This document shows positions 1 to 8,602 of a stretch of 42,057 bases of DNA, piece by piece. How positions within the stretch are numbered: position 1 is the stretch's first letter; every line of letters starts with the position of its first letter. The notes beneath the pieces are model-generated. The model made no database searches. It saw only the letters and a program-made list of their open reading frames with translations, and had not been told where the DNA came from. The translations under genes were made by a program, and so were the position numbers. Origin of the DNA: DATBRV01 sp036560145 (GTDB lineage Bacteria; Myxococcota_A; UBA9160; SMWR01). The stretch lies in contig DATBRV010000157.1 of assembly GCA_036560145.1 (NCBI GenBank), positions 1-42,057 on the forward strand, written 5' to 3'.

Positions 1-755
1 TCTTCCTCGACTTGCTGGGTGTCCGCGCGCGCTGGCACGAAGGGGGGCGGGAATCCGCCGAGAGCGCGTTCGGGAGGCTCGAGGCGCTGGTCTCGGAGAC
101 GCTCGCGCGGCTGGCTCCCAAGAGCTTGCGCGACGGCGCGATCGAGACCGATTCGGCGGCGCTGGTCTTCGGCTCCAGCGAGGAGGCGCTCTCGTTGATC
201 CGGGATCTGTTCTCCGAGGCCTTCCTGGCGCCGCGAAGAGCCCGCGACGAGCGGCTCTGGATCCGCGGGACGGTCAGCACGATCCAGAGCCGCGGCGCGC
301 TGCGCCACGCGGAGGGCCTCTCCGGGCATCCGAAGGTGCGCGTCTTCCGTCTCGACGGAGGGTTGCTCGACGCGATCGCGGTCGAGAAATCCGGCTTCAA
401 GGGCATGCGGATCGTGGTGGAGGAGAAGCTGCTGACGCCCGCCGTGCGCGAGCACTTCAGCGTGCCGGCCGGCGCCCGCAAGCTGGTCCCCTTCAAGAGC
501 CTGACCAACAGCGTGTACCCGCGCCGGATCGCACAGGTCTACGAGGATTTCCTCTGGATGGCGCGCAGCGAGGAGGCGGAGTGGCGCAAGCTGAAGCGCT
601 CGATGTCGGACCGGCTGCGCTGGAGCGCGCAGGACAGCGAGGAGTTCGTGCAGGCCGCCTCGACCCAGGTCGTATTCAACGAGACCGTCGCGATTTTTCG
701 GAGTCTCGAGTCGCCTCGGAAGCGGCGGCGAGCAGCCTCCGCTGCACGGACGTGA
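1..755 (+). CDS. Hypothetical protein, 5' end outside the window
   Basis: The reading frame is open from the window edge (first residues FLDLLG) to a TGA at 753-755, so the true start lies upstream; a TTG at 12 is in frame but is probably internal. The product is soluble and charged, with no membrane segment or signal peptide visible. The opening FLDLLG followed by a helix and a later short DSAALVF strand faintly recall class III nucleotidyl-cyclase-like folds, but I see no catalytic motif and make no assignment. The Arg-rich C-terminal tail overlaps the end of the convergent PilZ gene by 80 nt. Confidence 0.6.
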   Translation, partial: FLDLLGVRARWHEGGRESAESAFGRLEALVSETLARLAPKSLRDGAIETDSAALVFGSSEEALSLIRDLFSEAFLAPRRARDERLWIRGTVSTIQSRGALRHAEGLSGHPKVRVFRLDGGLLDAIAVEKSGFKGMRIVVEEKLLTPAVREHFSVPAGARKLVPFKSLTNSVYPRRIAQVYEDFLWMARSEEAEWRKLKRSMSDRLRWSAQDSEEFVQAASTQVVFNETVAIFRSLESPRKRRRAASAART

Positions 756-1080
756 TCCGCTGCGCCGAGCCGGCGGCGGGCCGAAGGCCCTCCAGAATCC
801 TGGAATAGCCCTCGTCTTCCTCGAGCAGCCGCAGGCCGAAGCCGCGCCGCTTGTGTCGATGGGGCGACCCCTCGGTCGTCCACCAGACCATGCCAGTGAC
901 CTCGTGGGTCGCCGCGCTTCGCGGGGAGAACCGCAGCGAGACGGATTCCCCCTGCGGCGGAATCGCGCGCGTCTCGACGAACATGCCGCCGTCGCTCGCG
1001 TTGCGAACCGTCCCCTCGGCGACGCGTCCGGCGACGCGGATCTCGACCTGGATCGAAGTGCGGATTCTTCCGTGTTGCAT
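676..1080 (-). CDS. PilZ domain protein
   Basis: A 134-residue single-domain protein. The PilZ pattern is visible: an Arg-rich start (RIRTSIQVEIRV), then a NASDGGMFVET strand matching the family's D/NxSxxG motif, then a beta-rich segment ending in RRGFGLRLLE. PilZ domains usually bind cyclic di-GMP through an RxxxR plus D/NxSxxG pair; the first Arg cluster is poorly spaced here, so ligand binding is uncertain. About 35 charged C-terminal residues follow the domain. An ATG at 1125 overlaps the TGA of the upstream MFS gene (TGATG) and would add 15 residues; I prefer 1080 because the domain begins there. The two genes are probably co-transcribed. Confidence 0.8.
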   Translation of the reverse strand: MQHGRIRTSIQVEIRVAGRVAEGTVRNASDGGMFVETRAIPPQGESVSLRFSPRSAATHEVTGMVWWTTEGSPHRHKRRGFGLRLLEEDEGYSRILEGLRPAAGSAQRITSVQRRLLAAASEATRDSEKSRRSR

Positions 1081-1124
1081 GGGGCGGATTTCGGGTGGGC
1101 GCGGGCGCGCGCATGTGACGGCCA

Positions 1125-2369
1125 TCACGGCAGGTCGAGAGGCTCGGTCGGATCGACGGCCAGCCAGCAGAGCGCGGAGAAGACGTAGAACCCGGCGACC
1201 GTGTAGAGCGGAGCCTCCCAGTTGCTCCACAGCGTGAGGCTCCAGCCGACCACCACCGGGCTGGTCACGCCGCCGAGGTTCCCGAAGGTGTTCATCGCTC
1301 CCGACACCACCCCGGCGTGGCGGCCGCCGATCGCGAGGCAGACGGACCAGCCGGGCGCCACGCCGAGCGCGGCGAGCCCTGCGGCGGCGGCGAGGCAGTA
1401 GGCGCTGGTGCGCGGATCCTGCGCCAGCACGGCGCCCACGATCGCGAGCGCGGCGAGCGGGAGCCCGACCACGCCGGGGGTGCGCAGGCCGACGCGGGCG
1501 CCCCAGTGTCGGGTGAGCGAATCGGCGAGCAGGCCGCCCACCAGCGATCCGGTCGCGATCCCGAGCAGCGGCAGGGCGGCCAGCCAGCCCACCGCGGCGA
1601 GATCGAAGCCGCGCGCGCGCAACAAGTAAGTCGGAAGCCAGGTCAGGTAGAAGTACCAGCCGTAGATCGCGCCGAAGTACATCGCGCACAGGGCCGCCAG
1701 GTTGCGGCTGCGCAGCAGCCTTGCCCAGGGCACGGCGGGATGCGGCTCGGGCGGGTCGCAGCCGATCTCGGCGATCTCCGCGGCGTTCACGCTGCGATGC
1801 GCGCGCGGGTCGTCGCGGAACCACGCGAACCAGGCCGCTGCGTAGACGACGCCCACTGCGCCGAAGATCGGGAAGGCCTGGCGCCACGAGAAGCGCCCCA
1901 GCAGCGCGACCACCAGCGGCTGCGTCGCCGCGCCGCCGAGCGCCGCCGCCATCAGGGTGAGACCGAAGGCGGCGCCGCGCTCCCGCACCGGGAGCCAGCG
2001 GCCGAAGGCGCGCGTCAGGCTCGGGAACACGCCGGCCTCGCCCATCCCGAAGAGCCAGCGCAGGGCGACCAGGGACGCGAAGCCCTGCGCGAGTCCGGTC
2101 GCCGCCGTCATCGCGGACCACCAGAGTACGATGCGCGTGAGCATCAGGCGCGCGCCGAAGCGGTCGGCGAGCCAGCCGCTCGGCACCTCGAACAAGGCGT
2201 AGGCGAGCGTGAAGGCGCTGAAGACGTAGCCCATCTGGGCGTCGGAGAGGCCGAGATCCGCCTTGATGGCGGGCGCGGCGGTCGAGATGCAGACACGGTC
2301 GAGGTAGGCGACCGCCGTCGCGCCGAGCGCGAAGCCGAGCATCGTGCGGCGGGCGCGCGTCGGGCGCAT
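1125..2369 (-). CDS. MFS transporter, anion:cation symporter (ACS) type
   Basis: A 414-residue, 12-helix major facilitator. The N-terminal half carries ACS-family hallmarks: AYLDRVCIS in helix 1, then FEVPSGWLADRFGAR between helices 2 and 3, followed by RWLFGMGEAGVFPS. Characterised ACS members move sugar acids such as glucarate, galactonate and hexuronates with protons; the substrate here is not predictable. The ATG at 2369 was chosen because GAGGAG precedes it and an extended -10 element lies just upstream (2395-2403); an ATG at 2396 overlaps that element. Transcribed divergently from the DJ-1-like gene and ahead of the PilZ gene. Confidence 0.87.
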   Translation of the reverse strand: MRPTRARRTMLGFALGATAVAYLDRVCISTAAPAIKADLGLSDAQMGYVFSAFTLAYALFEVPSGWLADRFGARLMLTRIVLWWSAMTAATGLAQGFASLVALRWLFGMGEAGVFPSLTRAFGRWLPVRERGAAFGLTLMAAALGGAATQPLVVALLGRFSWRQAFPIFGAVGVVYAAAWFAWFRDDPRAHRSVNAAEIAEIGCDPPEPHPAVPWARLLRSRNLAALCAMYFGAIYGWYFYLTWLPTYLLRARGFDLAAVGWLAALPLLGIATGSLVGGLLADSLTRHWGARVGLRTPGVVGLPLAALAIVGAVLAQDPRTSAYCLAAAAGLAALGVAPGWSVCLAIGGRHAGVVSGAMNTFGNLGGVTSPVVVGWSLTLWSNWEAPLYTVAGFYVFSALCWLAVDPTEPLDLP

Positions 2370-2394
2370 GGCTCCTCGGGCCGGGGGGCGCCGC

Positions 2395-2403
2395 ATGGTA
2401 TCA
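2395..2403 (-). promoter_or_regulatory. Extended -10 promoter element of the MFS gene
   Basis: Reads TGATACCAT on the minus strand, fitting TGnTANNNT. The start codon at 2369 lies 25 nt downstream and has its own GAGGAG, so this transcript would carry a short leader, unlike the leaderless genes elsewhere in the window. No convincing -35. Confidence 0.4.
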
Positions 2404-2493
2404 GGCGGCGGAGGCAGGATCCGAGGGATCTTCGTCCTTGAGATCGCGCCCGGGACGCGGGATGCTGGCGCTGCGCCCAGGAGGTCGCCCCCC

Positions 2494-3132
2494 ATGTCCG
2501 AACCCGCCGTCCGCACCCTCGGTGCGGTGCTCTATCCCCAGTTCGAGCTGCTCGATCTCTACGGGCCGCTCGAGATGTTCGGCGCGCTCGAGAAGGAGAT
2601 CCGGATCGTGACGGTGGCCCAGACGAAAGGGCCGGTCGCCTCGACGCCCGGCGTGGAAACGCTCGCGCGCCACGACTTCGCGGATTGCCCGCGGCTCGAT
2701 CTGCTCCTGCTGCCCGGCGGCATCGGGACGCTGCCGCAGCTCGGCAACGCCGAGCTGCTCGAGTTCCTGCGCAAGCGCTCGGCCGAGGCGGAGGTCACGA
2801 TGTCGGTCTGCTCGGGCTCGGCGCTGCTCGCGAAGGCCGGCCTGCTCGACGGCCGCCGCGCCACCTCCAACAAGATGTTCTTCCAGGTGGCGCGCAGCCA
2901 GAGCGACCGGGTGAAGTGGGTAGAGGCGGCGCGCTGGGTCGAGGACGGCCCCTTCGCGACCTCCTCCGGTGTCTCGGCCGGCACCGACATGGCGCTGGCG
3001 GTGATCGCGCGGCTCTACGGCCGCGAGCGCGCCGAGCAGATCGCGATCCAGACCGAGTACACCTGGCACCGGGACGCGGACCGCGATCCCTTCGCGCAGT
3101 ACCTCGATCAGGGCATGACGCTGCGCGGCTGA
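2494..3132 (+). CDS. DJ-1/PfpI family protein
   Basis: A 212-residue protein of the class I glutamine-amidotransferase-like fold. The nucleophile elbow is clear in MSVCSGSALLAKAGLLDGRRAT, with the Cys as presumed nucleophile. LLLLPGGIG and the C-terminal SSGVSAGTDMALAVI are also typical. The arrangement resembles the isonitrile hydratase/AraC-associated subgroup, but without the C-terminal HTH domain of the regulators; isonitrile hydration is one possibility and not established. The start is supported by a perfect AGGAGG at 2479-2484, nine bases before the ATG. It stands alone between a divergent MFS gene and a convergent membrane protein. Confidence 0.85.
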   Translation: MSEPAVRTLGAVLYPQFELLDLYGPLEMFGALEKEIRIVTVAQTKGPVASTPGVETLARHDFADCPRLDLLLLPGGIGTLPQLGNAELLEFLRKRSAEAEVTMSVCSGSALLAKAGLLDGRRATSNKMFFQVARSQSDRVKWVEAARWVEDGPFATSSGVSAGTDMALAVIARLYGRERAEQIAIQTEYTWHRDADRDPFAQYLDQGMTLRG

Positions 3133-3138
3133 GCTCGC

Positions 3139-5982
3139 CTAGGGCGAGGCGTTCTTGGGGTAGATCGGTCCGAGCGTCTGCTCGGCTTGCCGCCTCTCCG
3201 CCGTGCAAGCCATCACCGTCCGCTGATCCGACGCACACGCGGACCAGGCCCGGCGCACCGCCCTACGATCGAACGGGAAGGCGTGGTGGTAGTACGTGGC
3301 GTAATGGTTCGACGTGTTGATGGCGTTCCTCACGGCTCCCGAAGCTTCCGGAGCCGTCAGGGTTTGCCCGCGGTAGAGCTCGACCAGTGCGTCGATGGTC
3401 GCCGCCGAGGGGGCGGTGCCACCTACGCCGAGATGATCAGGGGATCGCATCTCTCCCGCAGTCTGAGCCAGCCGCGGCGAGTCTGGGTGGCCGGCCGTCC
3501 AGCGCGCCAGCAGGACCGCGCACTCGGAGGACTGCCCCATCGCACAGGAATGGCGGGTGAGCTCCTCCAGGACGTCCTCGCTCGGCTCGCTCCCAGCGAG
3601 TTCGCGCTTCAACAGGGAGCGACTCGCGGCGGCCTGGTGGGCCGCCTCCGAGGGCATTCGGGGTACCGACACGCGGCCGCCCGCGAAGAATGCGCGGGCC
3701 GCGCTATCGCTCAGGATCGGACGCCGGACGGTATGCAGGGGACCGGGCAGCCCGCTCGCAGCCACCGCCCCGAGCGGCACGATCTCGTGGGCCAGGAGCT
3801 GGATCCAGCTGCGGACCGAGGCGCGCTCGAAGCCGGCGCGAAAGTCGGCGCGTTCGAAGCGCTCCCTCAACAGGTCGATGTCCAGGGCCGGAGATGGGTC
3901 CTTGAAGCCCAGCAACAGCACGTCGGGGCCCATCGTGAACCAGATCGCCATGTCCCCGAAGACCGCCTGGTAGGTGCGCAGGACGATCTTCACGGTTTCT
4001 TCATCCGTCTCGTAGAGATGGAACCACTGGGCGAAGACGCCGCCAGGTGTCAGCCGGTCGCGGGCGGCGCGCAGGAAATCCTCGCTGTAGAGCATCTCGA
4101 CGCCCATCACCCATGGGTTGCTCGGCTCGGAGGCGATCACGCCGAACCGGCCCTCGCTGCGCAGCAGCGCGCGGTAGGCGTCGCTGCGGATCTTCTGGAT
4201 CTTCGGGTTCGTCGATGCGTTCTGGTTGCCAGCATCGAAGAACGGCGCGGCCTCGAGGACCGCGGGGGAGATCTCGACCGCGACGACCTCCTTCACGCCG
4301 TCCAGCGCGCCCAGCTCGCCGGCGGTCACCCCCAGCCCCCAGCCGATCACGAGGGCCCGCGACGGGTCGTCGCACAGGAGGGCCGGGACCAGTCCGACGA
4401 GCGCCATCGTGGTGTATTCGAAGCGGAGGTTCCCGTCGGGCTTGCCGTTCGTGATGATGGATCGCGAGTTGCCCTCGGTGACGAGGACCGTGCTGGTGGG
4501 GTCGTCGTCGTGGAAGAGGACGGTGGTGCCGAGGCTCCTGGCGTCGAACAGGGCGTCGGCTCCTGCGAAGGTCTGCGCAAGCGCCGTCCGCTGGCGGAAG
4601 AGCCCCGAGCTCAGGCGAAACGGATCCCAGTCCGGCAGGACCAGGCAGACGCCGAGCGCGGCAACCGTCGCCAGTCCGGCGAACAGCGCCCGGCGCTGCA
4701 ACACCAGCGCGCTGAGGATTCCGGAACCCACCACCAGCGCGCCCAGAGCGATGGCGAACACGTGGTGCAGATCGACGAAGAACAGCAGCGCGTATCCGCC
4801 GAGCAGCGCGCCGAGCAGCGAGCCGAGCGTGTTCCAGGCATAGAGCCGGCCCGCGACGCCCCCCAGCCCGCCCATCTCGTTCCGGAGGTGGTGGAAGACC
4901 AGCGGCAGCAGCGCGCCGGAGAGACCGATCGGGACGAGCAGGAAGACGAGCATCCCGAGGAACACGAAGAAGTGATACGGATAGAAGCCCGCCGGGAGGT
5001 TCGTGAAGAGGATCCGTACGACGTGGGCGTAATAGGGCACGTTCTCCAGCTGGAAGTACAGCAGCCCGAGAAGGCCCACCAGGAGCCACTGCGACCCGAC
5101 GATCAGGAGCGGAGGGATGCTGCGCAGCGCCGAGACCGCGAGGCTGCCGAGCGCGATGCAGAGCACGAAGACCGCCACCACCATGGCGAAGGTGAAGTGC
5201 GAAGCTCCCAGCGAGAGGGAGCCGATCCGATTCAGTGTCGTCTGGATGCACATCATCGAGAAGCCGGCGAGCAGGACCACCAGCGCGTAGCCGGCGAAGC
5301 GATCCGGAGCCCGGCCCGTCGCGGCGGTCTCCGGGGCCGGGGCCGGCTGCGGCCGTCGCCCGAGCACCAGGAAGGTCGAGCCGGCGACCAGGTTGACCAG
5401 GCCCATCGCGCGCACCACTGCGTCCAGCCCGAGCCAGGGGATCAGCAGGAAGGCTCCCGCCAGCGCCCCGACGAAGGCCCCGGCCGTGTTGAAGGCGTAG
5501 ACCCAGGCGTGCACGCGGGTGGCTTCCGCGAGGCGCGTCGCGAGGGCCTGGGTGAGCACCGGAATCGTGCCGCCCATCAGGATCGTCGGAGGCGCGATCA
5601 GCAGGATGGTCAGGCAGACGTCGAAGGCGAAGGCGAGGCCCTCGCCGACGTGCGGGATGCGGATCGAGAGCGCCTGGGCCAGCGTGAAGAGGAACGGAAA
5701 GAGCAGGGCGTAGACCCCGACGCCCGATTCCACCAGGCCGTAGAGCCGCAGCAGCTGGGGCGCCTCGCCGCGCGCGCTGGCCCGCAGGGCGTGCTGCCGC
5801 GTGACGCGTCCGAACAGCGCATAGCCGCCCGCGAGACCGCCGAGGAAGATGGCGAGCACGGCGGCCACGGCTTCACTGTGGGATCCGAGCAGGATCGCCA
5901 GGTACTTCTGCCAGGCCACCTGGTAGACGAGCCCGCTGAAGCCGGTCAGCACCGTGAGGAGCAGGGCGATCGGTCGGATCAT
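3139..5982 (-). CDS. Membrane protein with spermidine-synthase-like (PABS) domain
   Basis: A 947-residue fusion. Residues 1-445 form a polytopic membrane region resembling an MFS half-and-half arrangement (opening TGFSGLVYQVAWQKYLAILLGS is typical of 'fused MFS/spermidine synthase' proteins). Residues about 490-690 form a Rossmann methyltransferase-like aminopropyltransferase fold with the SAM-type loop GWGLG (547-551) and acidic strand end VEIS (569-572). Where true spermidine synthases carry a catalytic Asp, this protein reads SEPSNPW (618-624), so polyamine synthesis is doubtful. A further 250-residue C-terminal extension has no recognised domain. ATGA overlap with the upstream lipoprotein gene makes it the last gene of a three-gene operon. 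Confidence 0.83.
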   Translation of the reverse strand: MIRPIALLLTVLTGFSGLVYQVAWQKYLAILLGSHSEAVAAVLAIFLGGLAGGYALFGRVTRQHALRASARGEAPQLLRLYGLVESGVGVYALLFPFLFTLAQALSIRIPHVGEGLAFAFDVCLTILLIAPPTILMGGTIPVLTQALATRLAEATRVHAWVYAFNTAGAFVGALAGAFLLIPWLGLDAVVRAMGLVNLVAGSTFLVLGRRPQPAPAPETAATGRAPDRFAGYALVVLLAGFSMMCIQTTLNRIGSLSLGASHFTFAMVVAVFVLCIALGSLAVSALRSIPPLLIVGSQWLLVGLLGLLYFQLENVPYYAHVVRILFTNLPAGFYPYHFFVFLGMLVFLLVPIGLSGALLPLVFHHLRNEMGGLGGVAGRLYAWNTLGSLLGALLGGYALLFFVDLHHVFAIALGALVVGSGILSALVLQRRALFAGLATVAALGVCLVLPDWDPFRLSSGLFRQRTALAQTFAGADALFDARSLGTTVLFHDDDPTSTVLVTEGNSRSIITNGKPDGNLRFEYTTMALVGLVPALLCDDPSRALVIGWGLGVTAGELGALDGVKEVVAVEISPAVLEAAPFFDAGNQNASTNPKIQKIRSDAYRALLRSEGRFGVIASEPSNPWVMGVEMLYSEDFLRAARDRLTPGGVFAQWFHLYETDEETVKIVLRTYQAVFGDMAIWFTMGPDVLLLGFKDPSPALDIDLLRERFERADFRAGFERASVRSWIQLLAHEIVPLGAVAASGLPGPLHTVRRPILSDSAARAFFAGGRVSVPRMPSEAAHQAAASRSLLKRELAGSEPSEDVLEELTRHSCAMGQSSECAVLLARWTAGHPDSPRLAQTAGEMRSPDHLGVGGTAPSAATIDALVELYRGQTLTAPEASGAVRNAINTSNHYATYYHHAFPFDRRAVRRAWSACASDQRTVMACTAERRQAEQTLGPIYPKNASP

Positions 5983-8600
5983 TCGCGGGCCGGCTCGCCC
6001 TTCGGCGGATCGACCACCTCGACCGTGAGCTGGCGCATCTGGAGCGGGCCGGCGCGGCGCATCTCGGCCAGCAGCTCGATCTCCACCTTGCGCTCTTGCA
6101 GGCTGTCCCGAAGCTCCTGGGCGGCGAGCTCGTCCGCCGGGCTCGGGTTGCTGGGGCGTTCGAAGAAGACGGTGCGCGTGGTGGTGAGCTTCTCACCGCC
6201 CTCCATCACGCCGGTGATGGTGATCCGGTTCTCGCCTTCGGCGAGCGGGACGTAGCCGTCGAAGGAGCCGTTGGGGAAGACGCGCACCGCCCGTCCGGCC
6301 TGGCCGATCGGCGAGCTCTCGATCACGACGTCTTCGAGCGCGGTGAAGCGGATGTTGGCCATCTCGGTCACCACGTCGGCCGGGTTCTCGAGCGGGTAGA
6401 ACTCGCCGCCGGAGCGCTCGGCCAGGCTGCGAAAGAACTCGGGGTCCTCGATCGCCATCCGGCCCAGGGCGAAGGCCTGCACGGGGATCCCGATCTCGCC
6501 CAGCTTGTCGGCGGCCGCGAGCGCTGCGAGCTTGCCCAGCTCCTTCGACGGGGTGGTGGGCTGCCCGTCGGAGAGCAGCAGCACCGTCCGCTGCCGGCGC
6601 TGGTCGCCCTCGCGAGACTCGAAGAACGCGTCGAGCGCCTCGTCGAGCGGGGCTGCGAGGCTGGTGCGGCTGGGACGCGTGCGGACCTCGAAATCGTCGA
6701 GGAACGCGAGCGCGGCGTCGGGAGTGCCGAGCGGAGCGAGCAGCTTGGCGTCGTCGGCGAAGGTCAGGATCCCGACCCGCGTCGTCACCGGATCGAGCTG
6801 GCGGATCAGCGCGCGCGCAGCCAGCAGCTCCGCGCGGATCACCGCATCGTCCGGGTCGGTGGATGCGTAGCCCGGCCCCAGCAGGTTCACGGCCGGCGCC
6901 ACTCCGATCTCGCCGTCCCCGTCGAGGTCGCTGCCGGTGGGGAGGAAGGCGCTCGGCGACACGTCGATGGCGATGATGACGTCCTGGAGCGCGGACTCCC
7001 AGAGACCGCCCTGTCCCCGCGCCACCACCCAACCCGAGAGACCCCGCACCTTCTCGCCGTCCCGCGGCGTCTCGACGACAATGCGCGCCTTCCGGAAGGG
7101 CGACGAAGGCTCCGGCTGCGCCGGCAGTCCCGCCGCGACGCGCACCTCGCCGAGGGCGGCGTGCTGGGAGGCGGCCAAGGGGTCCCCGTGGGTCGGGGGA
7201 GACAGGCGGACGAGGACCCCGCGCGCCCGCTCAACCGAGCCGGCCTTCACCTCGAGCCTGGCGCGGTCGAGGGCGACGTCGTGGTTCGTGGGCAGGCGTT
7301 CGCGCGCGGTCTCCAGCGCCGAGAACCCTTCGGCCGGGTCTCCCTGCTCGGACGCGACGGCATAGCTGCGGCCGAGGCCCGCGTGGGCCGCGACCTGGGC
7401 GGGATCGAGCTCGATGCTGCGTCGGAAGGCGCGGCGCGCGCGGTCGATCAGCGCCGGCGCGTCGCCGCCGCCGGCGGTCGCGCGCGCGAGCATCGCTTCG
7501 GCGTAATGCCGCTGGACTTCCGGGTCGTTTGCGGAGAGCGCGAGCGCGCGCGCGAGATGGGCGTCCGCCTCGGAGGGGTCCTTCAGCACGCGCCCGAGGG
7601 CCGCGTGCGCGCGAGCGTCGCCTGGCTCGACCTGCACCGCCTGACGGAACCAGAGCGCCGCTTCGCCGCGCCAGTCGTCGCCCAGCGCCAGCGCGAGCTC
7701 GCCCAGCAGGTAGCTCCGCTCCGCCTCCGGCAGCGGCGACTCCCGGAACTCCTGGGAGACCGCGAGGCTCTCGGGGGAGAGCCCGAGATAGGGGAGCAAC
7801 CCCTTGGCCAGGTACTGCGTGAACTCCTTGTCGAGCGCTTCGAAGTCCGTTCCGAACGCCTCGCGGCAGGCATCGTCGGGCGCCTCGCCGCGGTTCAAGC
7901 GGGCGACGTAATCCGCCAGCTGCGGGCGCCGTCGCGCGAAGCCGACCCGATCCGCCACGTGGAAGAAGTGCATCAGGGCCCAGGCCTGGGCGTAGAAGCG
8001 CTTCGTCGACCGGGACGCCCCGTCGGTGACCTCGTCTGCGGTCATCATCTGCCGCAGGCTCATCGGATTGCCATACCGCAGCCAGCGCTCGCGGCCGGCG
8101 GGGATCGTGCCGACGAGCACTTTGTCGTCCTGCATCGACACGGTGCTCAGGAACTCGGCCAGACCCTCGTCGTACCAGGCGGGGTAGCGCGTCGCCGCGC
8201 CGTTGCGCAGCACGAAGTGGACGTACTCGTGGAGCGCCGCCCCCCCGGCGTCCCGCTCGGCGTCGGCCTGCACGACCAGGAAATTCCGGTGCGTGCGGGG
8301 GAGCATGAAGCCGGCGAAGTCGGCCCGCGGCGCGAAGCGCGCGTAGGCGTCGGCGTCGGCGAACACGTAGACGAGCAGCGGGACGCGCGGGGTGAGATTC
8401 GTCTGCAAGCCCACCCGCTGGAGCACGGCGCGAAGCAGCTCGAGGCGCTGCGCGATCGCGAGCGTATCGGACGCGCCGGCGCCGCTGATCAGCTCGAAGT
8501 GCTCCGTCTCCACGCGGATCCAGCGGCTCTTCTCGATGGGCGTCACGCACCCCATGGCGAGGAGGACGGCGACCAGGCATGTCCGTCGCAGGAATCGCAT
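5979..8600 (-). CDS. Lipoprotein: HExxH metalloprotease + TPR + von Willebrand A domain
   Basis: An 873-residue protein. The start at 8600 gives a signal peptide with lipobox LAMGC (Cys18), so it is probably a periplasmic lipid-anchored protein. Residues 30-265 are a gluzincin-type peptidase: HEYVH at 124-128 and a downstream DEGLAEF with Glu145 or Glu149 as third zinc ligand. Residues 290-490 look like TPR helices (for example EAALWFRQAVQVEPGDARAH). Residues 540-750 are a vWA domain with a complete MIDAS: DVSPS (546-550), Thr646 and LSDG Asp678. An acidic DLDGDGEI loop (558-565), like an EF-hand or dockerin calcium loop, is inserted just after the first MIDAS motif. A charged helix (820-850) ends the protein. 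The gene lies 2 nt after the upstream gene and overlaps the next by 4 nt. Confidence 0.87.
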   Translation of the reverse strand: MRFLRRTCLVAVLLAMGCVTPIEKSRWIRVETEHFELISGAGASDTLAIAQRLELLRAVLQRVGLQTNLTPRVPLLVYVFADADAYARFAPRADFAGFMLPRTHRNFLVVQADAERDAGGAALHEYVHFVLRNGAATRYPAWYDEGLAEFLSTVSMQDDKVLVGTIPAGRERWLRYGNPMSLRQMMTADEVTDGASRSTKRFYAQAWALMHFFHVADRVGFARRRPQLADYVARLNRGEAPDDACREAFGTDFEALDKEFTQYLAKGLLPYLGLSPESLAVSQEFRESPLPEAERSYLLGELALALGDDWRGEAALWFRQAVQVEPGDARAHAALGRVLKDPSEADAHLARALALSANDPEVQRHYAEAMLARATAGGGDAPALIDRARRAFRRSIELDPAQVAAHAGLGRSYAVASEQGDPAEGFSALETARERLPTNHDVALDRARLEVKAGSVERARGVLVRLSPPTHGDPLAASQHAALGEVRVAAGLPAQPEPSSPFRKARIVVETPRDGEKVRGLSGWVVARGQGGLWESALQDVIIAIDVSPSAFLPTGSDLDGDGEIGVAPAVNLLGPGYASTDPDDAVIRAELLAARALIRQLDPVTTRVGILTFADDAKLLAPLGTPDAALAFLDDFEVRTRPSRTSLAAPLDEALDAFFESREGDQRRQRTVLLLSDGQPTTPSKELGKLAALAAADKLGEIGIPVQAFALGRMAIEDPEFFRSLAERSGGEFYPLENPADVVTEMANIRFTALEDVVIESSPIGQAGRAVRVFPNGSFDGYVPLAEGENRITITGVMEGGEKLTTTRTVFFERPSNPSPADELAAQELRDSLQERKVEIELLAEMRRAGPLQMRQLTVEVVDPPKGEPARE

Positions 8601-8602
8601 GG

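Noticed and set aside
3187..6255. 1022-codon open frame on the plus strand opposite the PABS-domain gene
   Set aside because: Gln/Arg/Asp-rich nonsense typical of an antisense frame in GC-rich DNA; the minus-strand frame has clear membrane helices and a SAM-binding fold.
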